The notes: generated by a model from the letters alone, not told the origin. 64,000 nucleotides of DNA from Metridium senile (GCA_949775045.1 OX459108.1:1935631-1999630), one strand, 5' to 3'. Numbered from the stretch's first letter, positions 23,201 to 36,300 are shown. Numbers and translations: made by a program.

Positions 23201-23936
23201 TATACTAGTTTACTCGCTAGTTTCCCTTTTTTACGATGTTACAAATTTCATTCTATTACCTATCGTTTATATCAAACACCGACGTAGCCTATACTAGTTT
23301 ACTCGCTAGTTTCCCTTTTTTACGATGTTACAAATTTCATTCTATTACCTATCGTTTATATCAAACACCGACGTAGCCTATACTAGTTTACTCGCTAGTT
23401 TCCCTTTTTTACGATGTTACAAATTTCATTCTATTACCTATCGTTTATATCAAACACCGACGTAGCCTATACTAGTTTACTCGCTAGTTTCCCTTTTTTA
23501 CGATGTTACAAATTTCATTCTATTACCTATCGTTTATATCAAACACCGACGCAGCCTATACTAGTTTACTCGCTAGTTTCCCTTTTTTACGATGTTACAA
23601 ATTTCATTCTATTACCTATCGTTTATATCAAACACCGACGTAGCCTATACTAGTTTACTCGCTAGTTTCCCTTTTTTACGATGTTACAAATTTCATTCTA
23701 TTACCTATCGTTTATATCAAACACCGACGTAGCCTATACTAGTTTACTCGCTAGTTTCCCTTTTTTACGATGTTACAAATTTCATTCTATTACCTATCGT
23801 TTATATCAAACACCGACGTAGCCTATACTAGTTTACTCGCTAGTTTCCCTTTTTTACGATGTTACAAATTTCATTCTATTACCTATCGTTTATATCAAAC
23901 ACCGACGCAGCCAATACTAGTTTACTCACTAGTTTC
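20265..23936 (-). repeat. Satellite B: 89-92 bp tandem array, ~40 copies, with higher-order structure
   Basis: Monomer 89 bp; a subclass of about 91-92 bp has GCTACTGTTTCCC instead of GCTAGTTTCCC. Plus-strand parts: ATCAAACACCGACG, CTATACTAGTTTACTCGC, TTTTTTACGATGTTACAAAT and TTCTATTACCTATCG. Monomers differ only at a few diagnostic sites, and the order of subtypes repeats every 1,250 bp (for example 21003 and 22253, 21450 and 22700, 21808 and 23058), that is, 14 monomers. Reading frames through it repeat every three monomers and are not genes. Sparser first copies start near 20265. Confidence 0.97.
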
Positions 23937-24009
23937 CATGTATAATGAGTGAGTTTATTTTCACACTTATCTGTTTATTTGCATGTGCATGAAGTACTGT
24001 TGTGTATTC

Positions 24010-25135
24010 TATATGAAGTACAGTTACTCGCTGTAAAAACGAATGCCGGAGTAGTGGTTACAGAAATAACTGAGTAAATCGATGCATCCACAGTTACTAA
24101 CTGCAAAAACGACTGAGTAGTGGTTACTCAAATAACTGAGTAAATCGATGCATCCACAGTTACTAACTGCAAAAACGACTGAGAAGTGGTTACTGAAATA
24201 ACTGAGTAAATCGATGCATCCACAGTTACTAACTGCAAAACGACTGAGTAGTGGTTACTGAAATAACTGAGTAAATCGATGAATCCAAATGTTCCTATAT
24301 TTTTTCTAAAATCGCCCTAAATCGCACAAATTAAAATCGCTTAAAATTGCCCTATGTCGCCTCTGATTTTCCTATATTGTTTTCTAAAACCGCCTTAAAT
24401 CTCACTAAGTCGCATTAAATAACAGCGACTTAAAGACCCAAGGCAGACCTAATGAAATACAATTTCCGAGTATATAATAATAAGTCATAATTGAGTCCCG
24501 GTGAGAAAGAGATACGATAAATCACCTTACAGTCTTTCTATGCTCTTTGGGGGTCAAACATTCTTAATTGAGAGAAATGAAAATTGATGAAGATAATATT
24601 CTCAGTTCAGAAACGGATTACGCTAAACAGAGAAGGAAAGCAATCCCTTTAAAAGTATGTGTGTTTGCTGCACTGAAATAAATTGCTTAGTCAAATAACT
24701 GAGTAAATCGTTGTATCCATAGTTACTCACTGCACAAAAAAAAAACGACTTAGAACTGGTTACTCAAATAACTGAGTAAATCGATAAATCCAGTTACTCA
24801 CTGCATGCAAAAAACGAGGGATTATCACTGAGTTATTTCAGTAACCACTACTCAGTCGTTTTTACAGTGAGTTATAACTATGGATGCATCGATTTACTCA
24901 GTTATTTCTGTAACCACTACTCCGGCATTCGTTTTTACAGCGAGTAACTGTGGATGCATCAATTTACTCAGTTATTTCAGTAACCACTACTCAGTCGTTT
25001 TTACAGCAAGTAACTGTGGATGCATCGAATAAATACTAAGTTATTTAAGTAATCACAACTCAGTCGTTTTTGCAGTGATCGATCTAGTAACTGTGGATGC
25101 ATCGATTTACTCAGTTATTTGAGGGAGTAACCACT
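24010..25135. repeat. Two opposed tandem arrays around a unique spacer, upstream of the DUF885 gene
   Basis: Units of about 65-70 bp containing AACTGAGTAAATCGATGCAT, CAGTTACT and AACGACTGAGTAGTGGTTAC. Four or five units run forward at 24020-24290 and two near 24690-24800. Four or more run in reverse at 24830-25130. The 24300-24690 spacer is non-repetitive. The array ends about 70 bp before the first coding exon of the DUF885 gene. Confidence 0.9.
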
Positions 25136-25220
25136 ACTCAGTCCTTTGGAACGTTTTGCTTCTTTGATTCACCAAATTGACTGTATTTACTTTAATTATT
25201 TCAGGCTCGAAGCGCCCAAG

Positions 25221-28200
25221 ATGACGAAGAAGAAAATCTTAATCATAGCTGCAGTGATTGGATGCATCTCTCTGATATTCTTCATCTCTGGAATCGTATT
25301 CTTTGTAACTGGAAGCAAAAACTCACAACCTCAATCATCTACGCAAAATTATTGCTCATATTCAAGCGAAGCAAAACGCATCGGACTAGACGGTATTTTG
25401 CAGAAAGCACAAGATAAATACTACAAATTATTCCCAGATTTGTATTATCTTAAACCAAATTCTGTGAATATAAGAAAGTATTACAAAGTGACCGATTTAT
25501 CACCGAAAAAAATTAAAGAGAATACCGACTCTGCGAAAGAACTCTACCAAGAACTCGTTGCAAATTTACAGTACGATTCTAACAAGCTTACACAGAGAGA
25601 GAAGAAAGCTTTATCGCAGCTAGAATTCTTTCTCAAAAGTTCGTTTTCAACGCTTGGGTTTGATGGTGATTATTATTCTGGTGTGTGGATGATGGGGCCG
25701 GATCCTTTCTGCTACAAGTCAATTTGTTACATTGAACACGAAATGTATGCTAACTTACACTACCTCAAGCCAACCACAGTTGAGGAGATGGAACATTTAA
25801 GAGATATTTTAATCAATTTGAATAGTACTTTCTCCCAGTATGTAGAGAATCTCAAGCTTGGTGTAGAAGCAGGAATGGTGATGCCAGTAGAAACGTGCTC
25901 TGCTGCCTACAACGCGCTGGGAATGAAGTACCCCAATGTATTCAGAAAAGGAGCCGAAGGTGAGTTTGTTTTGTTTGAATTTAAATAATACTATGATGAA
26001 TGTCGCGTTGACATCTTATACCATCATCATCACCATCATCAACAGGATTGTCATCATCATTATCTATATTATCATCATCTTTTCAAACTAGTTTCATGCC
26101 CTATGCAATAAGAAAGTGGGATGCTGATCCATAAGTTGAATGTTGTACATATGCACATGCATTTGACTCAGTTTTTTATATTGACTTTTTTATATATGTA
26201 TATTAATATTATCTCTTAGTTTTCTTTTTATATCATTGTAAACTTGAGTTTTTCAATTTGTAAATTGCCATTCAAGTACCTTAATAAACTTATTATTATT
26301 ATTATTAAAATTTAAAAAAATCATAAGTTATCACCACCACCAACATCATCATCAACAGGATTTTCATCATCATTATCTATATCTATCTATGACTTCACTC
26401 ACCACTATCATCATCACCATCACCATCATCATATCAACTAGCACCAAACAAGATTCAAAGTGGAATAACTGCAGCGCAGCCAATACAGAACATAGCACCA
26501 TCAACAGCAGTGTCTACCACAGCTAAAACATATATCACATCATATCATCATCATCACCATCATTACCAGCATGATCATTGTAATTTTTGTCAGGTATTTT
26601 CGACGAGTTATACGTTAAAGATATCCTTCAACCGGACTTCACTCGCAAGATGGAGGACGACGTAAAGCAGATATTACTATGGAGGCAGAAATACTCTAAC
26701 AAAATAGAAGATTCTCTGCGAAAATACGTCCTGGAGTACTTGGGGAAACCAATCGATAGTATGTTCAGGTAGGCACTGCTTAAAACGATTTCAACTCTAG
26801 GAATTTTGAGATTGTTCTTCGCAAGTAAGCGTCGTAAGCAAACAAATACAACAAACAAACGATCATACACAAGAAGCAGGCAAACAGTCTAACAAACACA
26901 ACGAACCCATAATTCATGAAATAACGAACAAGTTAGCAAACAAATATATAAACATGCAAACAACTTCTAACGAACGTACCAACGCACGGCATGCATGCGA
27001 ACGAACAAGCAAGAAGGCAACTACAAACAAACAAACAAACAAACAAACAAACAAACAAACAAACAAACAAACAAACAAACAAACAAACAAACAAACAGAC
27101 AAACAAACAAACAGACAAACAGGCAAACAAACAAACAAACAAACGAACGAACGAACGAACGAACAAACAAACAAACAAACAAACAAACAAACAAACAAAC
27201 AAACAGTGAAGCAAGTAGGCCAAATATAGAAATGTTTGCTTACAAATTAAATTCGTCACTCACCTTCATCTCGTGGATCCACAACAATTTAGACGATTCG
27301 ATGACTCCAACCGTGGTAAATAAGAGGACATACCACGCAAAACTATCGTAAATTTGTTAAATTCACTGATTAGCTAGCACGCTTATAACATGTAGAAACA
27401 GTGCAATGTTCATTTCTCTCTACTGTTTATTTGATCGTGGGAATGCATTGGGAGGTGAGATGCTAGTCTCATACTTCTATTCCGCGATTCTTTTACGTCA
27501 GTGAAAATGAAAGTTAACATTTTTTTATATTACCTATCGTTTATGTCAAACACCGACGCAGCATATCAGTTAGTTTACTCGTTAGTTTCCATTTATATTT
27601 CGCAAATTACTTTGGTAAACTGTAAATGGAGGGCTAAAGCTCGGAACGTCAGTAAAGTTAAGTCAACATTTTTTACGGTGTTACAAATTTCATTATATTA
27701 CCTATCATTGGTAAAATGTACTTTATCTGTGACTAAAAGCACATCATCATCACCATCACCATTAATGATCTAAACCTTTCATTCTCAGATACCTCAAAGG
27801 CGAATACCAATCTCACTGCGCCCCTAGTACAGTGTCCAGCGGTTTATCTTCCCTTCCCCTACCATACGTCTACGTCAATGGTATTCCAGACCACTCTCGG
27901 CCAACTACTGGTAAATTACCAACCGGTGAAAAACTTAACGGAGCAAAGGCTTATGAATACATAGTAAAGTATTTCACTACGACAGATCTTACTCCTGATG
28001 AAGTTTATACTATTGGGAACGAGACTTTGAATATACTATATCCACAGGTAAATACGCATATAATCAACGGGAAATTAGTATACTATATAGGGATAGCCCC
28101 CTCCCCCCTTTGTCCAAGTGGTAGGGGTGATCGGCGTACCTTTTAGGATAAAAAATATTCCCTGTGCGTACCTTTTAGGGGGCCTTTTAGGGTTCTGGCT

Positions 28201-30186
28201 CAAGAATCAGTTACGTAACATGATTCCGTACCTGTAAGGCTCATTTTTACTCTGCTTTGTTGCTAAAAGTAAGCTTGCTGGCAAGAACATCGCACAGCCG
28301 TACCTTTTAGGGGTTGAAATCAAGGCTTTAAATAAGAATAATAATTACATTTATATAGCGCAGTTTATCATAAAAATGTTCAGCTGCGCTGCAGAATATT
28401 TACAAATGTTAAAATCTAAATGACAGTATAAATAATAATAGAAAATTCAAATGGCAATAATAATAAACATATTTGTAAAAAAGGAAAAGAAAATAACAGT
28501 TATTTTTATCTGTGCGTACCTTTGAGGGGTCGTTTTGAAAACCTCCACCGATCACCCATACCAATTGGACAAAGGGACTACCCCCCCCGGCCGGGATTAA
28601 AGTTATGGGCGCGTTCAACTCGATATCTAGCTCGCAAGAGTGAGCGCTGCAGCGATATTTGGTTCAATATTTCTTTTTTTTGATAATCACTAACAGTATT
28701 TCGTATATGCTTTTTGTAATATGAAAGATTTAAAATAGTTTTTTGATTCTTTGCACAAACAAGCAAGCATACAAACAAACTAAAAAAAAAAAACCAGAAA
28801 ATTAAACAAAGAAAGAAACAAGCAAACGAACAAACAAACAACTAGCCAAACAACCAACCAACCAAACAAACAAAGCATACAAACAAACAAACAACCAGCC
28901 AACCAAATAAATAAATAAACAAATAAGCAGACAAACAAACAAACAAGCAGACAAACAAACATTAAGCAAACAAACAAACAAAATTGAACAAGCAATTCAA
29001 CAACTAGCCAAACAAACAAACAAACAAACAAATAAACAGCCATCCAAAAAAAACAAATAAACAAACAAACAAACAAACAAGATATCAAAATGGCGCAATA
29101 TTGTTGCTGAACACGTAGGGAGATCGTACACAGGTTTCTGAAAGCTTAAACATTAATTCCACTTCAAGGCCCTAGAGATAGCACGCAAGGTGACTGGACA
29201 GAAAGACAACACGTTGGCAAAGAAACTCTTCATCGCACGACTCAACCAATCCGATATGTATTACAGTGACGTCATACCTCAAAACGAGTCTGGAAAACAA
29301 GCACGTGAGCGATGTGTTTCCATAGAAACTGCTAAACAACACTGTCCTACCCGATGGAAGGCGATGGATAAATGGTTTACTGATGCTAGACAGGTAATGA
29401 TGATGATGGTGGTAATGATGATGATGGTGGTGATGATGATGATGGTGGTGGTGATGATGATGATGATGGTGGTAATGATGATGATGGTGGTAATGATGAT
29501 GATGGTGGTGGTAATGATGATGATGGTGGTGATGATGTTGGTTGTGATGATGATGATGGTGGTAATGATGATGATGGTGGTAATGATGATGATGGTGGTA
29601 ATGATGATGATGGTGGTGATGATGATGATGGTGGTGGTAATGATGATGATGGTGGTGATGATGATGATGGTGGTGGTAATGATGATGATGGTGGTGATGA
29701 TGATGATGGTGGTGGTGATGATGATGATGATGGTGGTAATGATGATGATGGTGGTAATGATGATGATGGTGGTAATGATGATAATGGTGGTAATGATGAT
29801 GATGGTGGTGATGATGATGATGATGGTTGTGATGATGATGATGATGGTTGTGATGATGATGATGGTGGTGATGATGATGATGGTGGTGATGATGATGATA
29901 GTGGTAATGATGATGATGGTGGTGATGATGAGGATGGCCGTAATGATGATGATGGTAATGATAGTGAAAATAACGATGGTGGTGATCATGATGGTGAGTA
30001 TGATGGTGGTAAAAATGATGATGATAATAGTGGTGATGATGATAATGAATTGAAGATAATGATGCTGGTAATGATGATAATATAGATAATATGACGATGG
30101 TAATGATGATGATGATGATGATGATGATAATGATGATAATGATGATATTGATATAGATATTAAATGATGATACATAGTTGTGATAG

Positions 30187-30223
<37 letters not shown>

Positions 30224-30263
30224 ATTGATATAGATATTAAATGATGATACATAGTTGTGATAG

Positions 30264-30300
<37 letters not shown>

Positions 30301-32428
30301 ATTGATATAGATATTAAATGATGATACATAGTTGTGATGATGATGATGATATTGATATAGATATTAAATGATGATACATAGTTGTGATAGTGATGATGAT
30401 GATACTGATATATGGTGATGAAGATGATGGCAGTGATGATAATGATGGTGTCCTGTTATTGGTAAACTTGAATATTCATGCAAGTTCTCGAAGATTGAGG
30501 GTTACATGCCAAGCTCTTGTAAGATTATGCCTGAATCTTGCTAGGATCTTGCATGACCTTACATGGATCTGGCTTGGATCTTGCATGATCTTACATGGAT
30601 CTGGCCAGGAACTTGTATGATCTGACATGGATTTTGCCAGGATCTTGCACTTGGTAAGATGTTCAACCTTGGTACGTTTCTATTCTCAGACAATGGCCAA
30701 ACTAGACGGCAACGTTGTGAACATGTTCTACTTCACCGGCAACAAGAAGACAACACCAAGTTGCCCTGCATCCCTGGAGCCAGACTGGATGCCGGATGCC
30801 GGGGCACAGAGCTATCTTCGCAGCGACGCCCAGTGTTCTAGTTCTGCCACGTATTTTATTCCTTTCTTCATGGATAGAATGGGACCAAGTTATGAAGAGT
30901 GGAGTGTGAATGCACACGAGGTCATGCCTGGACATCATTTACAGGTAATAGAGCGTATTCGTATAACCCACTTTTAAAATGCAAATGAGAATATGTGTGA
31001 AATAACATGTTAATGAGGTGTGCGTGTAACTATTTGCTTTCATTTTTTTTCTTTGGCCACAAGCCACTGTGGAAAACATTGATAAAAGTGGTTTCGAGTA
31101 AATCTATAAATGAATTAATATATAATATTTAAAGGGTTAGCTTTTTGTATTGATATCCCTAATATATATTACATTATTCTAGGATCAAGGAAACATTGAA
31201 AACTTCATGGATACATGCAATGGAAACATTGGTTGGATCCAGTCCACTACCATCGACTCGTTCACTGCGTTCGTGGAGGGCTGGGGCCTATACGCTGAGA
31301 ACCCATTGGTGTCTGATGGGACAAAGATATATAACAATGAACCTTTCTATAGATATGGCATGTTGAAAGGGCAGGTAAAGCATTATTATTGTCATCATTA
31401 TCATCTTATATCATTACTATCTTTATTATTATCATCATATCACAATCGTAATCAGCATCATCACTATCTTCATTATTATCGCCATCGTTATTATCATTAT
31501 CATCGTCGTTATCATCATAATTACCATCATCTTCAACACCACCATCACTACCATCTTCACCACCACCACCACAATCATCACCACCACCACCATCATCACC
31601 ATCACTACCATCTTCACCACCACCACAATCACCACCACCACTACTATCATCATCACCACCACCACTACTATCATCATCTTCACCACCACCCCAACCATCA
31701 CCACCATCAACTTCACCACCACCACCCACTTCACCACCACCATCATCACCAGCACTATCATCACCACCACCACCACCATTATCATCACCAGCACTTTCAT
31801 CGTCATCTTCACCACCACCATCATCACCAGCACTATCACCACCAGCATCATCACCAGCACTATCATCACCATCACAAGCACTTTCATCATCATCTTCACC
31901 ACCACCATCATCATCGTCATCAACATCAAAATTTGTGCTCTTGTTTCGTTCCAGATCTGGCGGGCTCTACGACTTATTGTAGACACCGGACTTCATTACC
32001 GTAACATGACCCGGGCACAAGCAATCAAACTATTCGAAGACTACGCATGGGATACTGGGGATTCAGTCACTAAGGAAATCACCCGGTATCAAGGCAACCC
32101 CGGGCAGGCTACCTCGTACATGATCGGCCGTAGACTTCTAATGAAAATACGCTCATACGCCGAAAAAGAACTCGGCGATAAGTTCAAGCTTAAAGATTTT
32201 CATTATCAGGTTCTGTCTCAAGGCACGGCACCTCTGAGTTACTTTGAAGATCATATCAAGAAGTATGTAAGCTGCGTGAAGAGTCCAACGGGAGAGTGTA
32301 AAACTTTGTTGGATCCACCGAAAGTTACAGCTTCAAAGAGTTCGCAATCTGGCATGAGAAAGGACTTCGTTATTAATAGTGCTGCTATTAAACCGAGAGG
32401 AAGGCCTGTTATTCGTAGATATCATTAG
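25221..32428 (+). CDS. DUF885-family membrane protein (gluzincin-like), 7 coding exons, 772 aa
   Basis: Exons 25221-25959, 26594-26768, 27789-28047, 29169-29393, 30690-30944, 31183-31374 and 31955-32428 join in frame to 773 codons including TAG. The start is ATG at 25221, preceded by a consensus acceptor (TTTCAG at 25199-25204), so a 5' UTR exon probably lies upstream. Residues ~5-29 form a single hydrophobic anchor after MTKKK, predicting a type II membrane protein with an extracellular catalytic part. The family signatures HEVMPGHH (542-549) and EGWGLYAE (583-590), a Q-TSY-IG segment and a C-terminal YxxxM region fit DUF885 (PF05960). The HExxxGHH pattern suggests a zinc peptidase-like site; substrate is unknown. 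Introns hold microsatellites and MITEs. The family call is strong; function is inferred. Confidence 0.9.
26095..26312 (+). mobile_element. 3' end fragment of a non-LTR retrotransposon
   Basis: An AT-rich segment ending in CCTTAATAAACTTATTATTATT. It has the microsatellite-type tail and overall look of the 3' end of the RT element at 48.2-50.2 kb. Only the 3' UTR part is present. Confidence 0.45.
27012..27205 (+). repeat. AAAC tetranucleotide microsatellite
   Basis: Nearly pure CAAA units with a few CAGA, CAGG and CGAA variants, in an intron of the DUF885 gene. Confidence 0.97.
27505..27725. repeat. Dispersed satellite-B monomer and flank
   Basis: One diverged monomer (TTACCTATCGTTTATGTCAA, ACCGACGCAG, TTTACTCGTTAG) followed by GGGCTAAAGCTCGGAACGTC and AAAGTTAAGTCAACA, then another partial monomer. 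Not tandem. Confidence 0.75.
28088..28586. mobile_element. ~500 bp inverted-repeat element in DUF885 intron
   Basis: Left end GGGATAGCCCCCTCCCCCCT then TTGTCCAA and GGGGTGATCGG. The right end is its inverse: CCGATCACCC, TTGGACAAAGG, GACTACCCCCCCC. GCGTACCTTTTAGG recurs internally. The middle has ATTTATATAGCGCAGTTTAT, a motif common in 3' tails of invertebrate retroelements (from memory). Confidence 0.7.
28752..29082. repeat. AAAC/CAAG microsatellite
   Basis: Degenerate AAACAAAC run just before the acceptor of the fourth DUF885 exon. Confidence 0.95.
29394..30420 (+). repeat. GATGATGGT microsatellite followed by ~65 bp tandem units
   Basis: Starts directly at the splice donor of DUF885 exon 4 (CAG|GTAATGATG). 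TGATGATGGTGG units run to about 30170. Then come four copies of a unit with TTGATATAGATATTAAATGA and ATACATAGTTGTGATAG to 30400. Confidence 0.95.
30470..30655 (+). repeat. Dispersed repeat, copy 1 (second at 39365-39512)
   Basis: TTCATGCAAGTTCT, GATTGAGGGTTACATGCCAA, AGGATCTTGCATGA and CTTACATGGATCT are all shared with the RPL24 intron segment. The TTACATGGATCT part is tandemly repeated here. Confidence 0.75.
31378..31945. repeat. CAT/CAC microsatellite
   Basis: Fills the last DUF885 intron. CACCACCATCATCACCAGCA-type units repeat at about 50 bp near its 3' end. Confidence 0.95.
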
Positions 32429-32444
32429 ATAGAATATGTTTGAG

Positions 32445-32705
32445 GAATAGAATGGATGGATGGATGGATGGATGGATGGATGAATGGATGGATGGATGGA
32501 TGGATGGATTGACAAATCAATGAGTAAATCAATGAATGAATGGGTAAATGGGTTGATGGATAAATGAATGACCAAATGGATGAAAAATGGTTTGTGAATG
32601 GATGGATGGATAGATAAATGAATGGGTTACTGAATGATTAAAAAGATTTGTGAATGGATGAATGAAAGAATGAATTAAAAAAAATGAATGGATTGACGAA
32701 TGAAT
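32445..32705. repeat. GGAT/GAAT tetranucleotide microsatellite
   Basis: Begins 17 bp after the DUF885 stop codon, so it probably lies in its 3' UTR. No AATAAA is seen nearby. Confidence 0.93.
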
Positions 32706-32984
32706 AGATATATACAATATAACCCAAAGCTATGGCTTTTCCAGTATTTATGACAAATATAGTTAGTAATTTTTTTACTGTGTCTGCTATTAACAAGTAT
32801 CACAATAAGAATGAAGACACTAAACCAGTGAATAGATATTAGACCATTACCTCTATTCCATTGTCTTCTATTGAGTCTTTTGGACTTTTGGACTTTAAAA
32901 CTTTTAGATTTTGTTTCATAAATTAAGTGCCACCGCTCTAACATATAAGTTATTTAACTTATTTACATGTAGGTAGTGCTTTCA

Positions 32985-33345
32985 AACGATAGGTGATATA
33001 ATGAAATTTATAACACCGTACAAAAATGTTGACTTAACTTTTAGGGCTAAAGCTCGAAACGTCAGTAAAGTTAAGTCAACAGTGTTGCAAATTTCATTCT
33101 ATTACCTATCGTTTATATCAAACACCGACGCAGCCTATACTAGTTTACTCGCTAGTTTCCATATTTTACGGTGTTACAAATTTCATTCTTTTACCTATCG
33201 TTTATATCAAACACCAACACAGCCTATACTAGTTTACTCGCTAGTTTCCATATTTTACGGTGTTACAAATTTCATTATATTACCTATCGTTTATATCAAA
33301 CACCGACGCAGTCTTCACTAGTTTACTCGCTAGTTTCCATTGATA
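32985..33345. repeat. Three diverged satellite-B monomers with a flanking hairpin
   Basis: At 33028-33083, TTGACTTAACTTT and AAAGTTAAGTCAA flank GGGCTAAAGCTCGAAACGTC. About three monomers follow (CACCGACGCAGCC, CTAGTTTACTCGC, TTTACGGTGTTACAAATTTC). They end next to the stop codon of the PRMT5-like gene, which they therefore follow as 3' UTR. Confidence 0.85.
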
Positions 33346-33346
33346 G

Positions 33347-36300
33347 CTAAGATAAATATACGGCATCATTATTACCACCTTTGTTCTGAAGAGGAAATTT
33401 ACGCTTCGCTACTCGTAGTGTAGAATTTCCTTCCAAAGAAGAATCATTGACAGCATCCTCCTTGCCATATTCTTCACTTTTCAAAATGTCTTTACTTGTA
33501 GTATTTGAATCTAACATAGAAACATTTTCAATAAATTGACCATCTTCATCTTTGCGATTCTTCAAGCTCAATATCTGATATTTTCCATGAGGTCTTTCCT
33601 TCTCTGTCCGACCGTCAAATTTAGTTCTTGTAGTAGAATTTGACGTCGTGGTAAGATCCAAAAACATTCCATCTTTTTTGCTTTTCTTCCCTTCTAGTTC
33701 ATGCGATAATTCAGTATTTTCTACTCCAGCTTGCCACTCGTACCAGAGTTTTATCCTGTTATTAGCAGTAAAGAGTGTCTTTCTAGACATAGCTAATTTA
33801 ACCTTACAGTTCTGCTTGACAATGATCGGCTGTAGAACAGGCACAAAGTAGCACTCCCAGTGAAATGAGTTCCTGTTGGAGGTATGCCGAGTGTCAATCG
33901 TAATATCCTTATATAAAGTGGATGTAAAATAGCCAATGAATCCATGGAGATAGGTGTCGCTAGGCGACTGTTCATCTCCATGGCAGCTGTCAATCATATT
34001 AAACTTTTGTTTTTTAACATTGGTCTCATCTTGTTTTGTCTTCTTAATGTTATTATCATGTAATGGATTACTTGTTGCTAGGTTACCTTGGTTGTCATGA
34101 CTACTATGCTCACACTGGTCACCATGGTTACTATAACAACTTTGGTTACCATGGTTATCTGTATATTGATTAAGATCATCGATTCTAGACTGACTGTTAT
34201 CATCATTATTTTGGTTGTCATGGCTACTTTGGTTTCCATGGCTACCATTCTTACTTTTGTCAATAACATTACTTTGTTTGCCATGGTGATTTGGGTTGTC
34301 ATGGTGACTCATGTCACTATGTAGAGGTTCCGTATCTGTCGCACTATCATCATCATCTTGACTTGCAACTTTGTTAACTGATGAATCCAAGCAAACAAAC
34401 TTTTTTGCATCCAAATTAAACTCCAGTTCACAATGATACTTGTTTTCCACCGTTTTACAATCTCCAACCCATGCTAATTTTGTCTCGGATAGAAATGTGC
34501 AATCTTTGGGGAGTCCCATTGTGTATCCAGCATTTAAGGGCTTGTTGTTAGTGCGAAGATACTGGTATGCACTAGGGCAGGACACAGGAACAAGATAATT
34601 TGTCCAGTCCTCAGGGATCATGATTGCTTTACCTGGTTTTGCTAAAATCTTGTGTAGAGTAGAGGTTAGTTCAGGTAGAAACTCGTCATCGCCAAAACAA
34701 CCAAGCAACTCTAAGAACAAACAAAAATATTTCAATAACGGACAAAATTGGCTAATACATTGCTATATGACTTTATTATGACTTCTTCCACCCAATTGAA
34801 ATCTTTTGGGAATAAGATTCTTTGTCTTATGTATTTCAATATCACATGGAAAATATTTGGAACAAAAGTTTTTATTCCCAGAGGCTTTGAATTGGGTGGA
34901 AACGTACATAGCAGCATGTTAGATTTGATCTATTGAAGTTAATTGAAACATTTCAAAATTCATTCTGTAGTTAAATTTTCAAGAATATATTACATGCTTT
35001 TGAGGCTGAGTTTGTTTGATTTGAACTGTAAAAAGTTACATGTATTTTACTAGAATTATCTTAATAGACCAGTTTCATGTTATCTATCACTGCTGTACTA
35101 TTTGACAAAAGGTGCATTTGCACAGGGATAGCCCCAATAGAGCAGTTTCATGTTATCTAGCACCGCTGTACTATTTGACAAAAGGTGCATTTGCACAGGG
35201 ATAGCCTCAATACTCCAGTTTCATGTTATCTTTCACTGCTGTACTATTTGACAAAAGGTGCATTTGCACAGGGATAGCCCCAATAGAGCAGTTTCATGTT
35301 ATATCTAGCACCGCTGTACTATTTGACAAAAGCCGCATTTGCACAGGGATAGCCTCAATTCAGAGTAAATTCAAATGTGTTTTCTATTGTTAAGCGATAA
35401 CATTTTTTCGTGCTTTAATTAGGATTTGTGAATATTTTTACAACAAATCCAGGCTTAGCCTGTACAAATGTACCTTTTGTCAAATAGTACAGTGGTGCTA
35501 GATAATGTACACCTGGATTATTGAAGCTAATTTAAACACCTCAAATGGGCTGCTGTCAAATTGTTAAGATATTACATGCTATTGAGGCTGAGATTTTTAC
35601 AAACAAATTAGGTTGTCTGACTAAATTTGATGATTTTTGATTAGACGTTTTGGCTAAATCATTAGCCTTCATCAGTAGAATGCTAAAGATTTAGGCAGAT
35701 GAAGGCTAAAGATTAAGCCGAAAAGTCTAATTAAAAATCTGATTCATCAAATTTAGTCAGAGACGACTTACAGTGCAACTCGCCGTACTGTAGTCACTTA
35801 CAAAAACATTTGGTGAATTTTTGACATTATTTTGACATTTTTTCATCATCAAATGTTTTTGTAGGTGACTACGGTACGGCGAGTCGCACTGTAATTCGTT
35901 TGTAAAAATCATGAATCCTGACTACAAAAATCATATTTTTAAAGAGGCTGAGATTGTTTGATTCAAACCATGAAAAGGTATTTTACTAGAATGATCTTAA
36001 TTGATGGCAGCATGTACCTGAGACTATGAGATCAAACTGTCCACACAGCTGCTGTAGTTCTAATGGTAAGTCATTTGATGTTACTTTAGGATGGAATATG
36101 AATGGTTCATACAACACAACACACTGCAACAAAGAATGGAATTAAGTTAGAATAGTAGTAGTATAGAAACATGCACATATATAACAAAATATTAAAAAAA
36201 AAAACACGATAAGAACTGCAACAGTTTCAGAATATTTTGAGCCTCAGGTGGGAAACGAACCACAAGCAGGGTCATTCAAAAAAAAAATCCATCAAAAATC

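Noticed and set aside
20736..23952. Repeated 60-106 codon frames (MLQISFYYLSF...) as a tandem gene family
   Set aside because: They are the three-phase translation of an 89 bp satellite. Frames recur only because three monomers make 267 bp; no splice sites, no independent codon bias.
25146..25220. Upstream start for the DUF885 protein at 25146
   Set aside because: It would use TTG, and the stretch contains the intron acceptor TTTCAG; ATG at 25221 directly precedes the signal anchor.
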